Part shown: one piece after another, positions 1-8,000 of the stretch | Layout: each line of letters begins with the position of its first letter | Position numbering within the stretch: position 1 is the first letter of the stretch | Source of the DNA: JADJOY01 sp046331705 [NCBI: bacterium] | GTDB lineage: Bacteria > JADJOY01 | DNA: 18,148 bases | Direction of reading: 5' to 3' | Assembly (NCBI GenBank): GCA_046331705.1 | Contig: JAXLQJ010000092.1 | Span: 1-18,148, forward strand | Program-made: the position numbers and the translations under genes | The notes under the pieces: model-generated | The model's input: only the letters and a program-made list of their open reading frames with translations | Database searches by the model: none | What the model was told of the DNA's origin: nothing

Positions 1-36
1 CACGCTCGGCGATCGCCGCATCGCGTGTCGCGCACC

Positions 37-2307
37 ATGGCTCGCCGGCTCGCGCACGGGGTTGCGATCGTCGCGCTGCTCGCGCTCGGCGGCGGCGTGC
101 TGGGCGCGAGCGCGGCCGAGGCTCGCGAGACCGTCGCCCTCGACGACGGCTGGCGATTCCAGCTCGCGCCGCGGCGCGCTTGCCCGAACGTGCCCGACGG
201 CAACGCGGCCTGGCGCGCCGTGCGGCTACCGCACACCTGGAACGACGTCGACACCTTCGATGGCGTCGTCGACTACGCACGCGACCGCGGCTGCTACCGC
301 TACCAGCTGAAGAACGAGGCGCGCTTCGCCGGTCGGGTGGTGCGGCTTCGCTTCCTCGGGGCCTACGCGCAGGCGCGGGTCTGGATCGACGGACGCTCGC
401 TGGGTCGCTTCGACGGGGACTACACGGGATTTCACGTCGACGTTCCGGGAGATTCGCTCGCGGCCAAGGCGTCCACGACGATCGACGTCGAGGTCGACAA
501 CCGGGCCTCGCGACGCGTGCTGCCCGGCCGACCCGACCCCGACTACAACCTCTACGGCGGCCTCTATCGCGAGGTCTATCTCGATGTGCTGGCGCCGATC
601 CACGTCGAGGCGGAGGCGACCTTCGCGCGCCCCGAGCCGATGAACGGCAGCGTGTGGCTGGTGCCCGTGACGGTGGGCATCGCCAGCGAGCGCGAGAACG
701 ACAGGGTCGACCTCGACCTCGAGCTGATCGGACCCGACGGTCGGTCCGAGGCGCGGGTCTCGCGAACCATCGAGGTGTGGGAGGAGACGATCACGCCCAC
801 CACGCTCGACCTCGGGCCACTCGATTCACCTGCGCGCTGGTCGCCCGACTCGCCTGCGCTCCACGAGGTGCGGATCGCCCTGCGTCGCGGCGGCACGATG
901 ATCGACGAGCACCGCTTCTCGATCGGCCTGCGCACGGCACGATTCGATCCCGAGCGCGGTTTCCTGCTGAACGGTGCGCCACTCCGGCTGCGCGGCGCCA
1001 ATCGCCACCAGGATTTTCCCGGAATGGGCAGCGCGCTGCCCGCCGGCTTCCAAGAGCTCGACGCGCGCATCCTGAAGGAGATGGGCGCCAACTTCGTGCG
1101 CACGTCGCACTACCCGCAGCACCCGGCGTTTCTCGATGCATGCGATCGCCTGGGCATCGTGGTGTTCGAGGAGATCGCCACCTGGAAGACCGTGGGCTGG
1201 GGCGCCTTTCAGGACGCTGCGGCGCGGATGATGCGGGCCATGATCGAGCGCGACCGCAATCATCCATCGATCGCGCTGTGGGGCATGATGAACGAAGGCC
1301 GCTCGAAGCCGATGTTCGAGCGGCTGAAGGCCATCGCCAGCGAGGCGGATCCGACGCGCGGCGTGGGCTACGCCGAGCACCGCTTCGAGCGCGCCCTCAG
1401 CCAGGACACCGCGGCGATCCCCGACGCGATCGGCCTCAACTACCGGCCCGAGAAATACCCGGAGTTCAAGCGACTCTTCCCGCGAGGGTCCTTCTTCGTC
1501 TCCGAGCACACCAACCAGAGTCACACCACGCGCGGCGACGGCGCCGCGGAGCTCGCGCAGGTGCGTGCGATCGACGCCGATCTCGATCGCATGGACGCGC
1601 TTGCCTGGCTCGGCGGCACGGCGCTGTGGTCGCTTCACGACTACGGCACCGAGCGCCCCAAGAAGAAGACGCGCACCATCCACAACTCGGGCGCCGTCGA
1701 TGCGTTTCGCATCCCGCGTGCCAGCTTCCGCTACCTCGCGACGCGCTGGAGCCGCGAGCCGAGGGCGGAGCTGCTGCTGCCGCCGATGAACGTCGCCCGC
1801 GGACCCGCCACGGGAAAGACCGTCGTCCCGATCGCCACCAACTGCGCGCGGGTGCGGCTGACCGCCGACGGCCGCGATCTGGGCGAGCGCCCGGGGAGGC
1901 CGCTGATCGAGTGGCTGCTCGATGCGCCGCCCTCCACCGTCGAGCTGCGCGCCGAGTGCGCCGGCGGCCCAGTCGAAGCGCGCTGGGAAAAACCGGGAAC
2001 CGCGGCGCGCATCCGGCTGGCGAGCGATCTCGAGACGCTTCCCCGCGACGGCTCGAACGCGGCGCGGATCACCATCCGCATCGAGGACGAACGTGGCCGG
2101 CTCGCGACGGAGTTCAGCGACGACGTCATCGTCACGACCACCGCCGCGGGACGCGCCGTCACGATCGGAGACCGCGGTCGCGTCCCGGTGGCCGCGGGGC
2201 TCGGCGCGTTCGCCGTCGAGAGCACGCCCGGCGCGAGCCACGACGTCCACGTGATCGTCGCGCACGGCGGCTTCGAGCCAGCGAATCTGCGCCTGCGCAC
2301 GCGTTGA
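37..2307 (+). CDS. Secreted glycoside hydrolase family 2 (beta-galactosidase/beta-glucuronidase-like)
   Basis: Retaining exo-glycosidase of the GH2 family, probably acting on beta-galactosides, beta-glucuronides or related sugars in the periplasm or outside the cell. Residue numbers here count from a GTG at 25; the ATG at 37 is residue 5 and is preferred. Residues 5-33 form a signal peptide (Arg pair, hydrophobic stretch, Ala-rich cleavage region). A jelly-roll sugar-binding domain (about 38-190, with LPHTW near 68 and NLYGGLYREV near 175) is followed by an Ig-like domain (about 195-305) and a TIM barrel (about 310-580). The barrel carries RLRGANRHQD, the NHPSIALWGMMNEG motif with acid/base Glu424, and FFVSEH with the likely nucleophile Glu494. 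The C-terminal 180 residues form further beta-rich domains. Neither start has a Shine-Dalgarno, and the frame is open to the window edge, so a start further upstream cannot be excluded, although the signal peptide argues against it. Family is certain; substrate is not. Confidence 0.93.
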   Translation: MARRLAHGVAIVALLALGGGVLGASAAEARETVALDDGWRFQLAPRRACPNVPDGNAAWRAVRLPHTWNDVDTFDGVVDYARDRGCYRYQLKNEARFAGRVVRLRFLGAYAQARVWIDGRSLGRFDGDYTGFHVDVPGDSLAAKASTTIDVEVDNRASRRVLPGRPDPDYNLYGGLYREVYLDVLAPIHVEAEATFARPEPMNGSVWLVPVTVGIASERENDRVDLDLELIGPDGRSEARVSRTIEVWEETITPTTLDLGPLDSPARWSPDSPALHEVRIALRRGGTMIDEHRFSIGLRTARFDPERGFLLNGAPLRLRGANRHQDFPGMGSALPAGFQELDARILKEMGANFVRTSHYPQHPAFLDACDRLGIVVFEEIATWKTVGWGAFQDAAARMMRAMIERDRNHPSIALWGMMNEGRSKPMFERLKAIASEADPTRGVGYAEHRFERALSQDTAAIPDAIGLNYRPEKYPEFKRLFPRGSFFVSEHTNQSHTTRGDGAAELAQVRAIDADLDRMDALAWLGGTALWSLHDYGTERPKKKTRTIHNSGAVDAFRIPRASFRYLATRWSREPRAELLLPPMNVARGPATGKTVVPIATNCARVRLTADGRDLGERPGRPLIEWLLDAPPSTVELRAECAGGPVEARWEKPGTAARIRLASDLETLPRDGSNAARITIRIEDERGRLATEFSDDVIVTTTAAGRAVTIGDRGRVPVAAGLGAFAVESTPGASHDVHVIVAHGGFEPANLRLRTR

Positions 2308-2407
2308 GCCGGCCCGAGCCCGCGCCCCAGCCGGTTCCCCGCCGTTCGCCGGCGCCGGTCGCCAAGGCGCGCGCGGCCAGTCAGACTGCCGTGCGGGATC
2401 TCGCGCC

Positions 2408-3193
2408 ATGCACATCGACTCGGACAACACGCCTCGCGTGGCACGGCCGGCTTCCACCGTCGTGCTGCTGCGCGACCCCCCCGCCGGCAGCGACCAGCCG
2501 TTCGAGGTGTACTTCACGCGTCGCCCCGAGCACTTCACGTTCGTCGGCGGCTTCCACGTCTTCCCGGGCGGTGCGATGGACAGCGCCGACGCGCGATCGA
2601 CCACGCTCGCGCGCGTTCGCCGCCTCACGGCCGAGCAGGCGCTCGGCGAGCTCACCGGCGCATCCGACGGCCCGACGGCGCTCGCGCATTGGGTCACCGC
2701 CGCCCGCGAGGTCTTCGAGGAGGCCGGCGTGCTGCTGGCGACGAACGAGGACGGCTCGGCGGTCGCGGCGCAGGTGCTCGAGGAGGCGCTCGCGAACGTG
2801 CCGCGCACCCACGAGCACCACGCCGCCGAGGTCTTCCTCGATCACCTCGAGCGGCACGATCTCGTGATCGACGCGAACGGGATCCGCTATTTCTCGCACT
2901 GGATCACGCCGCCGGGGCCGCCGCGGCGCTTCGACACGCGCTTCTTCGTGGCGCGTCTGCCAGCCGGTCAACGGCCCACGCCGCATCCCACCGAGGTGGC
3001 CGGTGAGGCCTGGCACGGCCCCGCGGCGGCCATCGCCCAATGGGAAGCGGGCGCGCTCTCGCTCATGCCGCCCTCGGTCTTCACGCTTCAGCAGCTCGCG
3101 GTGTTCCCGTCCATCGACGCACTGTTCGCCACCCGCGATCTCGCCGCCGAGGCCGAAACGCGCGGCAACGCGAGGCTCATCGCCTCGTTCTGA
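2408..3193 (+). CDS. Nudix hydrolase, NUDT19/CoA-diphosphatase-like
   Basis: Predicted Nudix hydrolase of 261 residues that would cleave a nucleoside diphosphate linked to another moiety, plausibly CoA or acyl-CoA. Residues 35-55 carry FTRRPEHFTFVGGFHVFPGG, which resembles the signature preceding the Nudix box in CoA pyrophosphatases. The Nudix box itself is split: its Gly end is at 54-55, and the Arg-Glu-x-x-Glu-Glu-x-Gly core (REVFEEAG) lies at 100-107, after an insertion of roughly 35-40 residues. Such an insertion is known in NUDT19/RP2p-type proteins. The C-terminal part (about 160-245) fits the extended region of that group. The ATG at 2408 begins just before the first beta strand (ASTVVLLRD). 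The gene converges on a minus-strand MaoC/SDR pair of likely acyl metabolism, which fits a CoA-linked substrate, but the substrate is inferred. Confidence 0.88.
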   Translation: MHIDSDNTPRVARPASTVVLLRDPPAGSDQPFEVYFTRRPEHFTFVGGFHVFPGGAMDSADARSTTLARVRRLTAEQALGELTGASDGPTALAHWVTAAREVFEEAGVLLATNEDGSAVAAQVLEEALANVPRTHEHHAAEVFLDHLERHDLVIDANGIRYFSHWITPPGPPRRFDTRFFVARLPAGQRPTPHPTEVAGEAWHGPAAAIAQWEAGALSLMPPSVFTLQQLAVFPSIDALFATRDLAAEAETRGNARLIASF

Positions 3194-4118
3194 CGGCTGC
3201 GCTGGCGTGCGCCACCCGACCGACGAGGTGCAAGCCCTCGCCGCCGGCAGGGCGAACCGTGACGTCGAGCGCAGCACCGCCCGCGTCGGAGGCACGCGAG
3301 GCGAAGAGTGCGACGCGCCCGGGCATGGCGATCGGCTGCTTGAACGCGACCTCCGCGTCGAGCAACCCGGCCACGCAACCGTCACGCGCGAGCTCGGCGA
3401 GCAGCCGCGCCAGCGTCCACATGCCGTGGGCGATCGGCCGCCGATAGCCGATGGGCCGCGCGGTGAGCGCCCAGAGGTGGTGTGGGTTCCAGTCGCCCGA
3501 AGCGAGCGCGTAGCGGCGCCCGGTGGGCTCCGGGACGTCGACGATCGCGAGCGGCGGCGCGCCGCCCACGGGCGGATGGGGCGATCGGGCGCCCGGCGGC
3601 GCAGTCACGCCGCGCGCGGTGCGGCTACGGGAAAGCATCGTCGCGCAGCCTTCCCAAGCGAGACGACCACCGACCTGGACCTCCATCCGCCAGTCGACCT
3701 CGACACCTCTCGCCGACGAGCGAAGGGCCTCGAGGCGACACGCGAGAGCCAGCGCCTCGCTCACGTGGATCGGCGCGTGCTCGACGAGCGTCTGCCGTAC
3801 GTGGATGAGGCCGAGCGGGCTCAGCGGAAACCCACGAGCCGTCACCAGCTTCGCGAGCAACCCGATGAAGAGCGTCTCGGGAAACGCCGGCGGAAGCACG
3901 TCGCCCCCGTCGCCCCCGTCGGCACACGCGCACACCGCGCGGTAGGCGGCGAGCCGCGCCGGATCGACGCGTACGCCCGGCACGCTCACGGCGAGCGCGG
4001 GGAGCTCGTCACCGACTCGGGCGCCGCCCTGGCGACGCACCGCCGCCAGCGCCAGCGCACGCACGAAGAGCGGCGCGAGCCACGGCAAGCGCGCGAGCTG
4101 GACGGCCGGCGCGGCCAC
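3177..4118 (-). CDS. MaoC-like (double hotdog) acyl dehydratase
   Basis: Predicted (R)-enoyl-CoA or enoyl-thioester hydratase of 313 residues. The C-terminal hotdog domain (about 190-305) has the hydratase signature SGDWNPHH with candidate catalytic Asp209 and His214, then PIAHGM at 228-233. The N-terminal half (about 35-165) looks like a second, degenerate hotdog domain. This two-domain layout matches mycobacterial HtdX-type proteins. The chosen start is a GTG two bases after the stop of the upstream SDR gene on the same strand, so the two are probably one transcript with coupled translation. No ATG or clear Shine-Dalgarno is present, so a start some codons away is possible. The last 17 bases overlap the end of the convergent Nudix gene. 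With the SDR it could perform reduction and dehydration of 3-oxoacyl thioesters. Family assignment is strong; the exact substrate is inferred. Confidence 0.87.
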   Translation of the reverse strand: MAAPAVQLARLPWLAPLFVRALALAAVRRQGGARVGDELPALAVSVPGVRVDPARLAAYRAVCACADGGDGGDVLPPAFPETLFIGLLAKLVTARGFPLSPLGLIHVRQTLVEHAPIHVSEALALACRLEALRSSARGVEVDWRMEVQVGGRLAWEGCATMLSRSRTARGVTAPPGARSPHPPVGGAPPLAIVDVPEPTGRRYALASGDWNPHHLWALTARPIGYRRPIAHGMWTLARLLAELARDGCVAGLLDAEVAFKQPIAMPGRVALFASRASDAGGAALDVTVRPAGGEGLHLVGRVAHASAAVRTRR

Positions 4119-4120
4119 GT

Positions 4121-4984
4121 TCAGCCGTGGACGCTCGGTCCTTGCTTCGGCTCGTGCGCGCTCTTCGACTGCTGCGCGGCGGCTTTCTTGGCGGCGTTGC
4201 GCGTCATGGCGAAGTGGATCAAGCCCGGGGTGTGGCGCCCCAGCCACGCGGCGACCTTGCCGTGGGCGGTGAAGACGTACTCGCGATCCCGTCGTGCGAT
4301 GGCGTCGACCATGACGCGCGCCGCTTTCTCCGTCGGCCACATCAGCTTCGCCGGGCGCTTGTCCTTGCGGCTCGAGTCGAAGCGCCCCTGGTTGTCCACC
4401 TGCGCGATCTCGCTGGCGACGAAGCCCGGGTGGATGGTGGTGCACGAGACACCCGTGCCTTCCAGCTCCATCGAGAGCGTCTGGCCGATCGCGCGGACCG
4501 CGGCTTTCGACGCGGTGTACGGCCCCTGCCCCGGCACCGCCACCATGGACGACACGCTTCCCACCAGCGCGAGGCGGCCCCGCGTCTTCTTGAGCTCGTT
4601 CAGCGAGTAGCGCGCCGTCATCGCGAGCCCGATGACGTTGGTCTCGAATTGCCGGCGCCAGTCGGCGGCGTCGAGGTTCTCGATGCGCCCCGACATCCCG
4701 AAGCCGGCGTTCGCCACCACCACGTCGAGCCGGCCCAGGTCGCGGGCCACGGCCTCGACCGCGAACATCACCGCGCTCTCGTCGGTCACGTCGCACGGCA
4801 CCACCAGCCCGCGCCGGCCGAGCTTCTCGATCTCGCGGATCACTTCGCGCAGCCGGTCCTCGCGACGCCCCGACACGCCGACGTCCGCGCCGCGCGACGC
4901 CAACTCCAGCGCGATGCACCGGCCGATGCCAGCCGTGGCGCCGGTCACCCAAGCCACCAAACCTGCGAAGTCTTGCCTAGCCAT
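4121..4984 (-). CDS. Short-chain dehydrogenase/reductase (SDR)
   Basis: NAD(P)-dependent oxidoreductase of the classical SDR family, 287 residues. The Rossmann dinucleotide-binding motif TGATAGIG is at 14-21, NAG at 92-94, Asn116 fits the structural Asn, and the catalytic residues are Ser143, Tyr156 and Lys160 within YTASK. PG at 186-187 follows strand 6. The tail from about 205 is longer than in a minimal SDR and ends in a Lys/Ala-rich, probably disordered stretch. The start is the ATG at 4984, with GAGG eight bases upstream; an in-frame ATG 57 codons earlier would add an Ala/Arg-rich extension with no SDR character. It is followed two bases after its stop by the MaoC dehydratase gene, suggesting a shared acyl-chain pathway. 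Substrate cannot be read from the sequence. Confidence 0.92.
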   Translation of the reverse strand: MARQDFAGLVAWVTGATAGIGRCIALELASRGADVGVSGRREDRLREVIREIEKLGRRGLVVPCDVTDESAVMFAVEAVARDLGRLDVVVANAGFGMSGRIENLDAADWRRQFETNVIGLAMTARYSLNELKKTRGRLALVGSVSSMVAVPGQGPYTASKAAVRAIGQTLSMELEGTGVSCTTIHPGFVASEIAQVDNQGRFDSSRKDKRPAKLMWPTEKAARVMVDAIARRDREYVFTAHGKVAAWLGRHTPGLIHFAMTRNAAKKAAAQQSKSAHEPKQGPSVHG

Positions 4985-4992
4985 CGCCTCTG

Positions 4993-4996
4993 CCTC
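4993..4996 (-). promoter_or_regulatory. Ribosome binding site of the SDR gene
   Basis: On the minus strand GAGG lies eight bases before the ATG at 4984. It supports that start over the in-frame ATG at 5155. Confidence 0.6.
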
Positions 4997-5243
4997 GTTT
5001 TCCGGGCCGAAACCGCGCGCGCGTGGGAGGCCGCCGAGTCTAAATGACGATCGGCGAAACGTCGCGATCGCGAACCGGCACACGGACGCCCAGCCCGCGG
5101 GCCCGCGGGCGCCGCGCACGGCGCGGCCGGCCGCGGCCCCACTCGGCTTGCTCATCCGAATCGCACTGACGCATTGTGCGCGGCATCGGCATCGGCATCG
5201 CCAGCGTCTCGGCCCGCGAGATCCAGCGGGCGCCGGCGCGTTC

Positions 5244-5247
5244 GGAG
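5244..5247 (+). promoter_or_regulatory. Ribosome binding site deciding the methyltransferase start
   Basis: GGAG six bases before the ATG at 5254. It favours that start over an in-frame start at 5176, which would add 26 residues of non-conserved sequence. Confidence 0.6.
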
Positions 5248-5253
5248 CAGACC

Positions 5254-6315
5254 ATGCGACTGGGAATCATCGGCGAAGGCATCCTCGAACGGCTCATCGC
5301 CCTCACGAACGTCGCTCCCGCGCCGCTGATCGAGACCCAGATCGCGTACAGCATGGCGCGGACGATCATGGCCGGCGTGAAGGTCGGCATCTACGACGCC
5401 GTCGGCCGAGGTGCAGCCACGGCCGCCGAGGTCGCCGCAGCGTGCGGCAGCGACCGCGAAGCGACGACGAAGCTCATGAACGCGCTCGTGGGCTTGCGTT
5501 ACCTGCGACATCGCAACGGGCGTTACGACCTCACGCCGAAGGCCCGCAAGTGGCTGTTTCGCGACTCGCCTCATTCGATCGCCGACAAGCTGCTCTTTCA
5601 GTACGACGAGTGGGACATCGTGATGCGGTACGAGGAATACGTCACGACCGGACAGCCGCTCGACGTGCACAGCTCGCTCGTGGACCCGGCGACCTGGGAG
5701 CGCTACCAGCGCGGCATGCGAGCGCTGGCCACCATCTCGGGCGAGGAGGTGGCGGCTCGGCTCCCGATCGCGGCGGGCGCCACGACGATGCTCGACATCG
5801 GTGGCTCGCACGGCTACTACTCGATTTGCGTGTGCCGCCGTCATGCCGGCATGCGCGCGACGATTCTCGACCTTCCCGAAGCAGTCGAGCACGCAGCACC
5901 GATCCTCGCCCGCGAAGGCATGGGCGAGCGAGTCCGACACCGGCCCGGCAACGCGCTCACGGACGATCTGGGCGAGGAAGCGTGGGACGTCGTCTTCCTG
6001 TCACAGCTCGTGCACCACTTCACGGACCAGCAGAATCGGGAGCTCGTGAAGCGGATCGCCCGCGCCCTGAAGCCCGGCGGCGTGTGCGTGCTGCTCGACG
6101 CACTGCGGCCCGAGTCGCCGGAGGGCGCGGGCGGCGTGGGCGCGGTGCTCGACCTCTTCTTCGCGGCGACGAGTCGCTCAGGCACCTGGCCAGTCGCCAC
6201 CATGCAGAGCTGGATGCGGGATGCCGGATTGACCATCGCGGCGCCGATCCATCTGCGCAGCCTCCCCGGCGCGGCGATGGTGCCGGGACGCAAGCCGCTC
6301 GCGCGAGGCGCGTAA
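5254..6315 (+). CDS. SAM-dependent O-methyltransferase with dimerisation domain
   Basis: Predicted class I methyltransferase of 353 residues, of the plant-type/hydroxyindole O-methyltransferase family, which methylates hydroxyl groups of small aromatic molecules. Residues about 20-105 form the winged-helix dimerisation domain (GVKVGIYDAV near 41-50, then the helix-turn-helix-like AATAAEVAAACGSD). The SAM-binding motif I is MLDIGGSHGYYS at 179-190. Acidic motif II follows at ATILDLPEAV (202-211), and FLSQLVHHFTD at 248-258 supplies the His pair, one of which (254 or 255) is the usual catalytic base. The C-terminal segment 310-345 matches the family end. The gene stands alone, divergent from the SDR and 125 bases before serB. 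No biosynthetic cluster surrounds it, so a specialised-metabolite role is possible but unproven. Confidence 0.9.
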   Translation: MRLGIIGEGILERLIALTNVAPAPLIETQIAYSMARTIMAGVKVGIYDAVGRGAATAAEVAAACGSDREATTKLMNALVGLRYLRHRNGRYDLTPKARKWLFRDSPHSIADKLLFQYDEWDIVMRYEEYVTTGQPLDVHSSLVDPATWERYQRGMRALATISGEEVAARLPIAAGATTMLDIGGSHGYYSICVCRRHAGMRATILDLPEAVEHAAPILAREGMGERVRHRPGNALTDDLGEEAWDVVFLSQLVHHFTDQQNRELVKRIARALKPGGVCVLLDALRPESPEGAGGVGAVLDLFFAATSRSGTWPVATMQSWMRDAGLTIAAPIHLRSLPGAAMVPGRKPLARGA

Positions 6316-6409
6316 CCCGGGCTCTTCCCGCGACGTCGCGCGCCGGGGGGTGCGAATCTCGGCGCGCTCCAGCACGCGAGGGCCGGCTCGGGCGCGTGGA
6401 TGCGCGTGC

Positions 6410-6415
6410 TACGGT
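6410..6415 (+). promoter_or_regulatory. Possible extended -10 element upstream of serB
   Basis: TACGGT directly preceded by TGC, giving TGCTACGGT, 25 bases before the serB start. The same TGCTACnnT form precedes the oligoribonuclease gene at 14514-14522. No good -35 hexamer is found at 16-18 bases, so this is a weak call. Confidence 0.25.
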
Positions 6416-6427
6416 GTGCCGCCCGCG

Positions 6428-6432
6428 AGGAG
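6428..6432 (+). promoter_or_regulatory. Ribosome binding site of serB
   Basis: AGGAG, a full core Shine-Dalgarno, eight bases before the ATG at 6441. This is the best ribosome binding site in the window and fixes the serB start. Confidence 0.75.
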
Positions 6433-6440
6433 AGACGCGC

Positions 6441-7655
6441 ATGCGCGAGGTCCACGAGCCGCTGATCCTGTCGGTATCCGGTCCCGACCGGCCCGGCATC
6501 CTCGCCGAGCTGGCGGGCATCCTGGCGCGCGGCCAGATCGACCTGGTCGATGTCGAGCAGGCCACGCTCCAGAACTTCCTGGCGCTCTCCTTGCTCGTGG
6601 ATCTCGGCAATCGCCCCGAGCGCGCGCAGGTGATCTTGCGCGAGTTCCTGCCGGCTGCGGCGCGCATGGGCCTCAACGCCGAGGTGCGCGCGATCTCCCA
6701 TCCCGAGCTGCGGATCCTGAAGGAGCAGGACCTGTGGGCGGTGACGCTGATCGGCGAGGCGGCGATCGCGCACATGGTGACGACGGTGGCGGCGGCGACC
6801 GCGCGCCACAACGCCAACATCGTCACGATCCGCAGGCTCGCCGAGCAGGACATCAGCGCCGCCGAGCTGATCGTGGACGTGTCGCGCACCGCCTACGTCG
6901 ACTCCTTCCGCCGCGACCTGCTGAGCGCCTGCGAGGCGGTGGGCATGGACGTGGGGGTCGCGCCCGAGGACGTGCACCGCAAGAGCAAGCGCGTGGTGGT
7001 GATGGACGCCGACTCGACGCTGGTCGCCGGCGAGGTGATCGACGAGCTGGCGCGCCGCGCGGGCGTGGTGGAGAAGGTCGCGGCCATCACCCGTCGCGCG
7101 ATGGAAGGCGAGCTCGACTTCACGGCGGCGCTCACCGAGCGCGTGGCGCTGCTCGCCGGGCTCGGCCGCGCGGACCTGCAGGCGGTCATCGACTCGATGC
7201 GGCTCACGCCCGGCGCCGCCGAGACCATCGCCGTGCTCAAGGCGCTCGGCTTCAAGGTGGGCGTGATCAGCGGCGGCTTCACGTTCTTCACCGACCACCT
7301 GCGCACCACGCTCGGCCTCGACTACGCGTTCGGCAACGTGCTCGAGATGGAAGGCGATCGCCTCACGGGACGCGTGGTGCCGCCGGTGATCGACGCCCAA
7401 GGCAAGGCGGAGCGCGTGCGCCAGATCGCCCGCGAGCTGGGCGTGCCGCTCTCGCAGGTGGTGACCGTGGGCGACGGCGCCAACGACATCCCCATGCTCG
7501 AGACCGCCGGCCTCGGCATCGCGTTTCGCGCCAAGGAAGCGGCGCGGCGCGCGGCGCGCGGCACGATCCAGCGCAACGACATGAAGGCGCTGCTCTACCT
7601 GCTCGGCATCTCGCAGCGGGACGTCCGACGCGTCGCCCGAAAGGACCCGCCATGA
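6441..7655 (+). CDS. serB: Phosphoserine phosphatase with tandem ACT domains
   Basis: Cytoplasmic HAD-family phosphatase of 404 residues that hydrolyses O-phosphoserine to serine, the last step of serine synthesis. Two N-terminal ACT-type domains (about 7-80 and 97-172) probably bind an amino acid such as serine for feedback control, as in mycobacterial SerB. The HAD core begins near 184. Motif I is VVMDADSTL with nucleophile Asp189 and Asp191, motif II is ISGGF with Ser277, motif III includes Lys322, and motif IV is GDGANDIPM with Asp345 and Asp349 binding magnesium. The cap domain lies at about 200-265. All catalytic residues are present and the length is typical of the two-ACT type. The stop overlaps the next start as ATGA. 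Confidence 0.96.
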   Translation: MREVHEPLILSVSGPDRPGILAELAGILARGQIDLVDVEQATLQNFLALSLLVDLGNRPERAQVILREFLPAAARMGLNAEVRAISHPELRILKEQDLWAVTLIGEAAIAHMVTTVAAATARHNANIVTIRRLAEQDISAAELIVDVSRTAYVDSFRRDLLSACEAVGMDVGVAPEDVHRKSKRVVVMDADSTLVAGEVIDELARRAGVVEKVAAITRRAMEGELDFTAALTERVALLAGLGRADLQAVIDSMRLTPGAAETIAVLKALGFKVGVISGGFTFFTDHLRTTLGLDYAFGNVLEMEGDRLTGRVVPPVIDAQGKAERVRQIARELGVPLSQVVTVGDGANDIPMLETAGLGIAFRAKEAARRAARGTIQRNDMKALLYLLGISQRDVRRVARKDPP

Positions 7656-7978
7656 CGCTCGAGATCGCGCCCGACCGACGCTTCGTCGAAGACCCGACCG
7701 AACCGTTCTTCTGGGCGGACTTCCTCGCGCGACGTCCCGGCGACGACGAGCAGACGCAGATCCTCGTGCGCTTCGCGGTCGCCGACTTCCGCGCCCTGCA
7801 AGCACGGCTCGGCTGGGACGACAGCCGCCACAACAACCTGATCCTCTGCGAATCCGTGCTGCGCGCGGCCGTGGCGTGCGGATTCTGGGACCATCGCCTC
7901 GACGCCCGCGAGCACTGGCCGATCGTCGAGGCCGTGGTCACCGCGCTGGAACGAAGCGCGGCCGACGCTGCCCGATGA
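7652..7978 (+). CDS. Hypothetical protein coupled to serB
   Basis: Protein of 108 residues that I do not recognise. It is acidic, soluble and apparently all or mostly alpha-helical, with aromatic-rich patches (EPFFWADFLARR near 17-28, FWDHRLDAREHW near 78-89). It has a single Cys pair (65 and 75) but no metal-binding spacing, and no signal peptide or membrane segment. Its ATG lies inside the serB stop (ATGA), so it is almost certainly translated from the serB message. Codon use resembles its neighbours. The next gene begins 22 bases after its stop, so all three may be one operon. The coupling shows co-expression with SerB; a function in serine metabolism would be a guess. Confidence 0.75.
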   Translation: MTLEIAPDRRFVEDPTEPFFWADFLARRPGDDEQTQILVRFAVADFRALQARLGWDDSRHNNLILCESVLRAAVACGFWDHRLDAREHWPIVEAVVTALERSAADAAR

Positions 7979-8000
7979 GCGCGGTGCCCGGCCCCCACTC

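Larger units (their letters stand above)
4985..5253. other. Divergent intergenic region between SDR and methyltransferase genes
   Basis: 269 bases between the start of the minus-strand SDR gene and the start of the plus-strand methyltransferase gene. It must hold promoters in both directions, but I see no convincing -35/-10 pair. It contains a short GGCATC triplicate at 5182-5199 and the two likely ribosome binding sites at its edges. Open frames that extend into it from both sides are compositionally unlike the flanking proteins. Confidence 0.5.

Noticed and set aside
826-2808. Long minus-strand open frame antisense to GH2 and Nudix
   Set aside because: Low-complexity Arg/Ala/Gly/His product without motifs; typical antisense shadow.
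180-2867. A very long open frame on the plus strand overlapping the GH2 and Nudix genes
   Set aside because: Its product is Arg/Ala/Pro-rich with no domain, as expected from the alternative frame of GC-rich coding DNA. The GH2 and Nudix frames contain full family motifs.
4119-4952. Upstream extension of the MaoC frame through the SDR gene
   Set aside because: This part is an out-of-frame reading of the SDR coding sequence. Recognisable hotdog sequence begins only near 4118.
4985-5155. N-terminal extension of the SDR by 57 residues
   Set aside because: No SDR sequence in it, and the ATG at 4984 has a well-placed GAGG.
5182-5199. Triple GGCATC as a functional repeat
   Set aside because: Only three short units in intergenic DNA; probably chance.
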